A DNA stretch of 64,000 bases from Schistosoma mansoni (taxonomy: Eukaryota; Platyhelminthes; Trematoda; Strigeidida; Schistosomatidae), in the NCBI RefSeq assembly GCF_000237925.1, contig NC_031496.1, positions 19,149,154 to 19,213,153 on the forward strand, in the 5' to 3' direction. Shown here one piece after another: positions 59,801 through 64,000 of this stretch (its first letter is position 1; each line of letters opens with the position of its first letter). The notes under the pieces were generated by a model that was given only the letters and a program-made list of their open reading frames with translations, was not told the origin of the DNA and did no database searches. The translations under genes and the position numbers were made by a program.

Positions 59801-62800
59801 GATGCAGTCCCATGGTAGCCGGTGATCAACGATTGATTCGTACGCCATTTGTTCCATCAGGATACTGGAGCCCATGTGCACCATTGGTTTGGAATCAGGG
59901 TTTTCCAACTCCCCTAGGTGGACTCGCCTTGTCCACCAACCCGGTTAAAGCGCCGGACATTCGCTTTTCGTCCTCTCAATTTCGTAAACAACACCCCCGC
60001 CATGAGAAGGCAGTGAGTAGGACTTCCCTGGCAGAAGCTATATATTCGCTGGCCATGTGAGAGCATTTCGAGAGGGAGCGCGGACTCTCCCCACTCTCGG
60101 CCGTACCAGTTCGAGTCCCAGAGTGAACATCAACTCTGAGATGCAGGTACATCCAGCTGACGAGTCCCAAATAGGACGAAACGCGCGTCCTGGATTCCAC
60201 TGCTAGCCACTATCCATCTCTGCTTACAATGTAAAAACAATTTGAAACCTAATCACTCTGGATAATAAGCTAATATTATCAGGGTAGGTTTAAGGTCAGA
60301 ACAAACTGTTTTTGAATACACAAAGGGGGGTTGAATTTTCGTATGGCTAAGGCTTCAATAAACCTTGGTATACGCCCTTTTACACTTTTATAGAACACCA
60401 CAAAAGCCGAGCTAAGATCAATCTTATGGCCTGTTTTGATTATATGTCTGGCAATAGAGGATGATGGATGTTTACCCTCCACTCTTATCGGGTTTCTGTA
60501 GTATTAGTGATAGTCATTTTCACTACCACGCAAACTGCACTAGTCCAGATGATTTATTTCTACTCATCTGCGGAAGCAATTTCTGATTGACAACTATCTC
60601 TTTTGCAGCCTCCTATGATAATCATATTTTTTTTTACCGCGGTTAACTGAAAATAGTGAGCGGTTACTTCACACACTTGTGGTGTGAATCTCAGCTAGAC
60701 TTAAATTGAAATCTGGTGGTGAAACCAGACCCTAAAAGCGAAGTCACAAGATAGCCAAACTAAGTGGATTGAAAACTGTAGTATACAATAGAGAATCAAG
60801 ACTAAAATATGTTAGGTTTTTGTTGTTTAACTTTCCATGCATGGAAAATTTACTACGATTTACACTAATGTGGTTGTTTTTTGCGTTCAGATTATCCCTA
60901 CTGTCTTACTCTTTCTCCCTATAATCGTATAATATCATAGGACTGTTTAAAGTACATTGATGCTCATGGTACGTCAATGTTATGTCTAAATAAGTATTTA
61001 GTGGTAATAATACTACGACACACTTCTGACCTGAATTATTTGTCTTTTATTCTTGAGTAGTATTTCCACAAATCTCCTGACGTTGCTATATTGTTGTATG
61101 GACCAAACCTTTAGGTTAAAGGCTCGGGGAGTGGTTATTTACAAAAATCAACTGCCTTGGTCTGAGTATTCAGCTAGTATCCGAGACTACACACTAATGT
61201 ACTAAGTAGTTATAAAAAGATGTTGTGCAATCTTTGCCTCATTATCTATGCGAACGATATTTGCAATCTAACAATACATCTCGAACACACATATAAATAA
61301 AATGAAAAACCAGCGTAGTACGCAGACCACCTGTTGCTGTAAGGCGTTCTACCAACCGATATGGACTAAATATAAGGGAATGATACTGTTGTGCATTTTT
61401 CCAATAATATTTACTCGCTGACCGCAGCTTAGATGATGATGAATGATTTCTCATGCGTTGAATATACACCATGTAACTAACATAGAAATCCGAACCTTAG
61501 TTTATGTATAACATCAAGGTAGTCGAAACCAATTCACACCACTTTTGCATTTTATGTTGATCGTAGTCAAATGGCGGTATTTTTAGTGTACTCCATTACG
61601 AAATAGGTATGCTCTGGCACAGCCGAGAGCGGAGAGTCAGCTCTTTTAAAATGCTCTCACATGTTCACGCGTATACAGCTACTGCCAGGGAAGTCCTACT
61701 CACTGCCTTCTCGTGGCATTACTGTTGTTTACGAAATTGAGAGGATGAAAAGTGAATGTCCAGCGCTTCAACCGGGTTGGTGGACACGGAAAGTCTACCT
61801 AGGGGAGTTGGGAAACCCTTATTCCAAACCATTAGTGAACATAGGCTGCAGGATCCTGGGGGAACAAATGGCGTATGAATCTATTATTGGTCACTGGATA
61901 CCATGGAACTCCATCTCGTAATGTTGCTCCACTGCTTTGTGGATCAGACCTTTAGGTCGAAGGCTCCGGGTGTGGCCCCCTGAGAAAACCACCTGCTTCG
62001 ATTCGGGAAACCGAGCAGTATCTTATCCCTTATGAGGCACATACCTATTCGGTGTCTTCTTGTAACAATGTTTGTGTTTAAATAACAATAATAGTCTATG
62101 ACTACTCATAGAGACACAAAACTGGCTGTTTTCCAGACGATAGCACTTAACATGTGCTACAAGTTGTAAATCTACTGATTCTGACGGACATTAGATTCAC
62201 ACTAATTCCACCAGGATTTCAGTAATTTAAGAACCGACCACAAGAACTAGTAAACATACCTTTGGTTTCTCATTTAATAAATATTTGAGACGTATACATG
62301 CTAATGCTGTTTTGAAGTGGTACGACGCCAACGCTTTAAACCTTGACTGATGTGTCATCCAATATAACATATGGCCAGCAGTTTTCATACTCTACAAAAC
62401 GGTGGAATTAGCGAGAAATAATTGAATAGTATGAAAAACGTAGTAAAAGCATCTAAAAATTATCCTGTCCACATTATTTTGTTGAATAGTATATTGATTC
62501 AGTTAGTTTAGCACGCTCTAAGAAGTTATTGTAGTAACAGTTATGACAGTAAATTCATCATATTCAACATAGCAGAAGCAAAATCTATTGAAATTATTGA
62601 GGGATTTATGTCCTAATTATTTGACAGCTTGATTTATTCGTCTCACTGACTTAATAATGCTTATAACCGATTGAATCATTCAAATCCAAACTTGATTGGG
62701 ACACCATTTATCTAATGGTTCCAAGGAACATTCACAACGATCCGAGGACATTAGAGATTAGACAATAAAATTTCACATATTGATAGCATTCCTTACTTTA

Positions 62801-64000
62801 TTCAGGGCGCTGAGACAGAGTGTAATACTATAGAGAAACTTGTAATCCCGGAATCGCTGAAATGAATGTATCAATTACCTCATCTGAAATCAAGTACACC
62901 AACAATACAACTCAATGACGCTAGTAAATATCAGGTTTACTGGGATCTGAATAATAGGTTTACCTAAAACATTTTTGCACATGATACTGATCTTTCTTAA
63001 AGCATATATTCACGAGCATGTGAGGATCTTCCCGTTAAGAGTAAAGAAATGTAATACGAGAACGAAACCAATTATTTAAAACTACGGCTACACAGTCCAA
63101 AAAAAGTTAAACACACTTTGATACGGGTTTCTAACAGTGACAACAATAAAGTAATTTACAGTTGTTTCCCCATAATAATACTCAGAATGTTTCGCTCATT
63201 AGTAATGATTATACAGCACCTACGGAATAAATAATATTACTGTTGTGGATGTGAAATCCCCAAATACAACTTGTGAGAAAGGAATTGCCATTATATTGTG
63301 TTATTCAATCTGAACTCAATACATGGACATTCAATACATTTCGACCATTTATATTTAGTGACAAATACTAATTACATAAATTCTTTTTTAGTTGTTTCGG
63401 GGACATGATCAAAAAAGCTCCAACTACTAATCTGGCTTTTTTACCCTAGTTAGCAAGGGGAGGAAAGAGGATAGTAGTCTCGTTTATTGTATTGGGGTCG
63501 GAGTTGTGAGATATAAGTATAGCGCACAAACGTGTCAATTACTCAATCTATTTCTGTTAATTCACTTGTACAGTTGAAAGGGTTGGTTTGACAGATAAGA
63601 GGACTAGTTTTCAATTATAAGGTCACAAGTCAAAACACAGCGCCACTTCAGTCTGAGTGGTCAAGTTGTCTCTAGTTTTTATACAGTAGTTCAAAAGTAA
63701 TTGCACAGACTTGTACTTCATATAAGTTTCTTGGTACGTAAGACACGCTAAAAAAGGCAGAAACGTAATATTACTCTCGGAGATAGTACCTGTACAATCA
63801 GACTAAATTCTGAGTTATGAATAACCTATAACATTCTTAAGGTAAAATCAAACTTTTCTAAGTGAATAGGAATCGTTTCTTTTTAGAATAAGAGAGCTAA
63901 ACATAACGTTGATCATTGATTAGAAATGAGAAGTACGAACCAATCCTGACAAAATCACTTACTGGTTTAGAATAGTTAGCCATGATAAAATTAATTTAGC
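38632..64000 (-). CDS. GK5: Putative glycerol kinase 5 (FGGY kinase), 3' ten exons
   Basis: Exons on the minus strand: 63963-64000 (partial), 62260-62389, 57437-57574, 56242-56315, 54271-54476, 51875-52081, 48351-48407, 46855-47100, 44871-45026 and 38632-38891. Splice phases agree at every junction and give about 490 residues to TGA. FGGY kinases phosphorylate sugars or polyols with ATP, and GK5 is the divergent glycerol-kinase branch. Landmarks are [11 protein letters not shown] and [15 protein letters not shown], the catalytic-Asp segment [51 protein letters not shown], and [18 protein letters not shown]. The usual DGG motif reads NGN ([11 protein letters not shown]), which questions activity. 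The N-terminal lobe lies outside the window. Confidence 0.9.
38892..40074. other. GK5 last intron, distal part
   Basis: Intronic AT-rich sequence with no repeat recognised. Confidence 0.5.
40085..40160 (-). ncRNA. Hammerhead-like motif, family 3, degraded
   Basis: Minus strand: ACTG, CTGAGGA, a weakened stem II, GAAA, then CTGCCTTC and CAGT. The CUGANGA and GAAA core and a UUC cleavage triplet are present, but stem II has a mismatch and stem III is poor. Confidence 0.5.
40275..40850 (-). pseudogene. RTE-type reverse transcriptase fragment
   Basis: The minus strand reads through [18 protein letters not shown] (catalytic YADD), LVALSNN and FGMRF, then [14 protein letters not shown] and a later [10 protein letters not shown]-type segment. 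Stops and at least two frameshifts break it. It is the palm-domain end and following region of the RTE LINE also represented at 50255, 53460 and 58060. Confidence 0.75.
41329..43961. repeat. 2.6-kb near-identical duplication, copy 2
   Basis: Copy 2 of 33463-36100, inside the last GK5 intron. Unlike copy 1 it continues without a gap at its right end into the SM-alpha relic (43912-43990). It contains R1 at 42420-42775. Confidence 0.95.
43912..43990 (+). repeat. SM-alpha relic lacking most of the hammerhead
   Basis: Box B-like GGTTCGAATCTC, then 'GTGAGCATCGACACTG', a deletion, 'TAGGATGAAACGCGCGTC' and 'TTGATAGCCATGATG'. The CUGANGA half is missing. Confidence 0.65.
44280..44608 (-). pseudogene. 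TRIT1: TRIT1-like (tRNA isopentenyltransferase) C-terminal exon fragment
   Basis: The minus-strand frame contains [20 protein letters not shown] then [11 protein letters not shown] and [12 protein letters not shown], the C-terminal RQYA+RQ..WI+NRFL region of TRIT1/MiaA enzymes, which add dimethylallyl to A37 of tRNAs. No P-loop or catalytic exons were found next to it. It lies in the 6-kb last intron of GK5, same strand, between AT microsatellites (44618-44643 and 44309-44325). A 17-bp tandem duplication (44573-44606) shifts the frame upstream of LLKQ. A possible acceptor AG at 44609-44610 would be in phase with GK5 exon i. It is most likely a captured fragment, possibly an alternative terminal exon. 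Confidence 0.7.
44871..45026 (-). CDS. GK5: GK5 exon i, nucleotide-binding motif
   Basis: Encodes [33 protein letters not shown] and [18 protein letters not shown] replaces the usual DGG. The acceptor CCCTCCAG follows a clean pyrimidine tract; donor GTAAAT. Confidence 0.93.
45830..46240 (-). pseudogene. Penelope 3' end fragment (GIY-YIG C-terminus plus tail)
   Basis: The minus strand reads [33 protein letters not shown] and FVVTLNLPW, the last part of a Penelope endonuclease ORF, then a 3' tail with 'CACATATACTTG'-type sequence. It is closely related to 60270-60500. Confidence 0.65.
46855..47100 (-). CDS. GK5: GK5 exon h
   Basis: Encodes [33 protein letters not shown] and [20 protein letters not shown], the FGGY C-domain helix preceding the nucleotide motif. 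Acceptor TTATAG, donor GTAAGT. Confidence 0.92.
47340..47400 (-). repeat. Repeat R2, 3' terminal scrap
   Basis: 'TATTTAAACACATAACTATTGG' (in two parts) and 'AAGGAAGCACCAGATACAT' match the 3' end of R2 at 59615-59655. Only about 60 bp remain. Confidence 0.6.
47518..48019 (-). mobile_element. Repeat R2, near full-length copy
   Basis: Runs on minus from 'GGTACGGCCGAGAGTGGAG' (near 48019) to a (TAAT)n tail near 47518. Two overlapping frames stay open. One (47474-47824) has [20 protein letters not shown]. Another (47773-48006) has [20 protein letters not shown]. It lies in the GK5 intron between exons g and h. Confidence 0.75.
48351..48407 (-). CDS. GK5: GK5 exon g, 57-nt micro-exon
   Basis: Encodes [19 protein letters not shown], bounded by a strong acceptor (TTTTTTTCAG) and donor (GTAAGA). 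Both ends are phase 1-type and join exons f and h in frame. It would be missed by an ORF-only search. Confidence 0.85.
48408..50254. other. GK5 intron, no repeat recognised
   Basis: AT-rich. A GC-richer patch at 49545-49640 has 'GACTCCACTGGTCAC', which also occurs (reversed) in the RTE fragment near 40310. It may be a small RTE relic. Confidence 0.35.
50255..50860 (+). pseudogene. RTE-type LINE fragment, endonuclease start joined to linker
   Basis: The plus strand starts [15 protein letters not shown]-like text at 50275, then [20 protein letters not shown], the first part of an AP-endonuclease (ETHW corresponds to SETW). At about 50545 it jumps to linker sequence ([12 protein letters not shown], then an [17 protein letters not shown]-type segment). 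Most of the endonuclease is deleted and stops are frequent. Located in a GK5 intron, opposite strand to GK5. Confidence 0.65.
51875..52081 (-). CDS. GK5: GK5 exon f with serine-rich insert
   Basis: Encodes [15 protein letters not shown], then an insert rich in serine ([20 protein letters not shown]) not expected between these strands, then [20 protein letters not shown]. Acceptor TCTGTAG, donor GTGAGT. Confidence 0.9.
52082..53459. other. GK5 intron, no repeat recognised
   Basis: No exon or known repeat supported. Confidence 0.35.
53460..54025 (-). pseudogene. RTE-type LINE 3' end
   Basis: The minus strand reads [40 protein letters not shown] and [16 protein letters not shown], the C-terminal region of the RTE ORF, followed by a frameshift, the [10 protein letters not shown]-type end and a 3' UTR shared with 25880-26175. 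Located in a GK5 intron. Confidence 0.75.
54271..54476 (-). CDS. GK5: GK5 exon e, catalytic loop
   Basis: Encodes [12 protein letters not shown], the catalytic-Asp motif [16 protein letters not shown], and [15 protein letters not shown]. The Asp of GD is kept. Acceptor TTTTTCAG, donor GTACGT. Confidence 0.93.
54480..56240. other. GK5 intron with R2-related scrap
   Basis: At 55290-55410, 'AGACCTTCAGGTCAAAGCCTC' (in two parts) and 'ACTACTTTGGTCTGG' resemble the middle of R2 and the scrap at 61080-61165. The rest is unassigned. Confidence 0.35.
56242..56315 (-). CDS. GK5: GK5 exon d
   Basis: A 74-nt exon coding [20 protein letters not shown] then VYPSS, the stretch between the ATD motif and the catalytic loop. 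Acceptor TTTTTAG, donor GTGAGT, ends in phase 2. Confidence 0.9.
57437..57574 (-). CDS. GK5: GK5 exon c, central FGGY motif
   Basis: Exactly 46 codons: [20 protein letters not shown], then [20 protein letters not shown] and MYDSFS. This is the conserved W-L-x-W-x-L-T...ATD...S-x-T-G segment of the FGGY N-terminal domain. Acceptor CTATAG, donor GTAAGT. Confidence 0.93.
57885..57960 (+). repeat. Possible tRNA-derived SINE scrap
   Basis: 'AGTCATTAAGGTGATCGGC' followed by 'TACTGGGTTCAAACTACGCT' has loose box A and box B likeness just before an RTE fragment. Weak evidence. Confidence 0.3.
58060..58330 (+). pseudogene. RTE-type LINE 3' end, plus strand
   Basis: Frame 58063-58260 reads [39 protein letters not shown] and [15 protein letters not shown], the extreme C-terminus of the RTE ORF, and ends at its stop. 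Upstream coding sequence is lost. In a GK5 intron, opposite strand to GK5. Confidence 0.75.
59598..60107 (-). mobile_element. Repeat R2 inserted in SM-alpha head
   Basis: A near full-length copy of about 510 bp, minus strand: it starts 'GGTACGGCCGAGAGTGGGG' and ends in (TAAA)n. Frame 59609-59908 carries [20 protein letters not shown]. The junctions are GAAGCGAGGG with the tail, and the start with TTCGAGTCCC. No clear long target duplication. Confidence 0.8.
60153..60193 (+). ncRNA. SM-alpha hammerhead motif, intact core
   Basis: CCAG, CTGACGA (60157-60163), GTCC..GGAC, GAAACGCGCGTC and CTGG (60190-60193). Cleavage is predicted between 60189 and 60190. It is identical in the core to 18616-18656. 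Confidence 0.85.
60270..60500 (-). pseudogene. Penelope GIY-YIG C-terminal fragment
   Basis: Frame 60279-60482 reads [40 protein letters not shown] and [17 protein letters not shown], the C-terminal part of a Penelope endonuclease ORF. It is open and well kept, but the RT part is absent. Confidence 0.78.
61080..61165 (+). repeat. R2-related scrap
   Basis: 'GGTTAAAGGCTCGGGGAGTG' and 'AATCAACTGCCTTGGTCTG' resemble the middle of R2 and 55340-55420, in plus orientation. Confidence 0.45.
61606..62095 (+). mobile_element. Repeat R2, near full-length plus copy
   Basis: Starts near 'GGCACAGCCGAGAGCGGAG' and ends in a tail with TTTAAATAACAATAATAG. Frame 61661-61921 runs from [13 protein letters not shown] through [20 protein letters not shown] to IPWNSIS, then stops. 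It shows that the R2 frame once extended upstream of the segment kept in the other copies, which have TAA in place of CAA there. Confidence 0.75.
62260..62389 (-). CDS. GK5: GK5 exon b
   Basis: Encodes [20 protein letters not shown] and on to [10 protein letters not shown], ending in phase 0 before GTATGT. It corresponds to the segment before the central ATD motif in animal GK5. The acceptor is GTAGAG (start 62389) or GTAG (start 62391). Confidence 0.85.
63963..64000 (-). CDS. GK5: GK5 exon a (partial)
   Basis: The donor is AAACCA before GTAAGT (63962-63961). The favoured frame reads [12 protein letters not shown], in which SW aligns with the SWN of animal GK5. An alternative reads MANYSKP with an upstream in-frame TAA. 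The phase choice depends on the acceptor used at 62390 or 62392. Confidence 0.5.

Larger units (their letters stand above)
59371..60238 (+). mobile_element. SM-alpha retrozyme monomer with 11-bp target duplication
   Basis: AATGTAAAAAC occurs at 59371-59381 and 60228-60238. Between them is one SM-alpha unit of about 336 bp (59382-59597 plus 60108-60227) that starts TGCTTACC and ends TGCTTAC, so both ends are the same sequence. It has the tRNA-like head (box A TGGCCGAGTGG near 59560, box B GTTCGAGTCC near 60110) and an intact hammerhead at 60153-60193. An R2 copy splits the tRNA-like head. Confidence 0.85.
59255..60500 (-). mobile_element. Penelope 3' region split by nested insertions
   Basis: The 3' tail (59255-59370) and the GIY-YIG C-terminus (60270-60500) of one minus-strand Penelope fragment are separated by an SM-alpha unit (59382-60227), which itself contains an R2 copy. 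Both Penelope parts match the contiguous fragment at 45830-46240. Confidence 0.75.

Noticed and set aside
61242-61472. Minus-strand open frame as a GK5 exon
   Set aside because: GK5 exons at 62260 and 57437 join in phase and in register with animal GK5 without extra sequence, and no matching splice pair was seen.

Overview
The window looks like nuclear DNA of a schistosome-type blood fluke (Platyhelminthes, Schistosomatidae). It is AT-rich, its genes are split by large repeat-filled introns, and it carries SM-alpha-type hammerhead SINEs (retrozymes), Penelope-like elements, an RTE-type LINE and a CR1-like LINE. The species cannot be fixed from the sequence alone. Three runs of exactly 200 N (18392-18591, 27929-28128, 36101-36300) show that it is an assembled scaffold.

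Two host genes can be reconstructed by exon phase. On the plus strand, 12217-14208 encodes an ortholog of EAPP (E2F-associated phosphoprotein): four coding exons whose phases close exactly into 220 residues. On the minus strand, 64000 down to 38632 holds the 3' ten exons of a putative glycerol kinase 5 (GK5, FGGY carbohydrate kinase); its 5' end lies beyond the window. The last GK5 intron (38892-44870) contains a TRIT1-like C-terminal exon fragment (tRNA isopentenyltransferase) on the same strand and one arm of a near-identical 2.6 kb duplication (33463-36100 and 41329-43961).

Most other recognisable sequence is mobile. At 867-4900 (minus) lies a near-intact CR1-like LINE with ORF1 and an uninterrupted endonuclease-reverse transcriptase ORF2. 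The ORFs join at an A AAA AAC heptamer followed by a 7-nt spacer and a strong hairpin, the layout of a programmed -1 frameshift signal. At 15245-19045 lies a decayed Penelope-like element (RT plus GIY-YIG) with inverted terminal arms, broken by a hammerhead element inside the coding region and by an SM-alpha composite in the right arm. Further Penelope pieces lie at 19300-20690, 36420-36600, 45830-46240 and 59255-60500. RTE-type fragments lie at 25880-26175, 40275-40850, 50255-50860, 53460-54025 and 58060-58330. A gypsy-like integrase relic is at 8945-9195.

The most unusual layer is the hammerhead elements. At least two sequence families carry the CUGANGA...GAAA...NUH core. Three SM-alpha insertions are flanked by 10-13 bp target duplications, two of them are inverted composites, and the assembly gaps fall in or beside these motifs. 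A separate 0.5 kb repeat (24848-25327, 47518-48019, 59598-60107, 61606-62095 and fragments) keeps a shared reading frame of about 99 codons and ends in simple-repeat tails.
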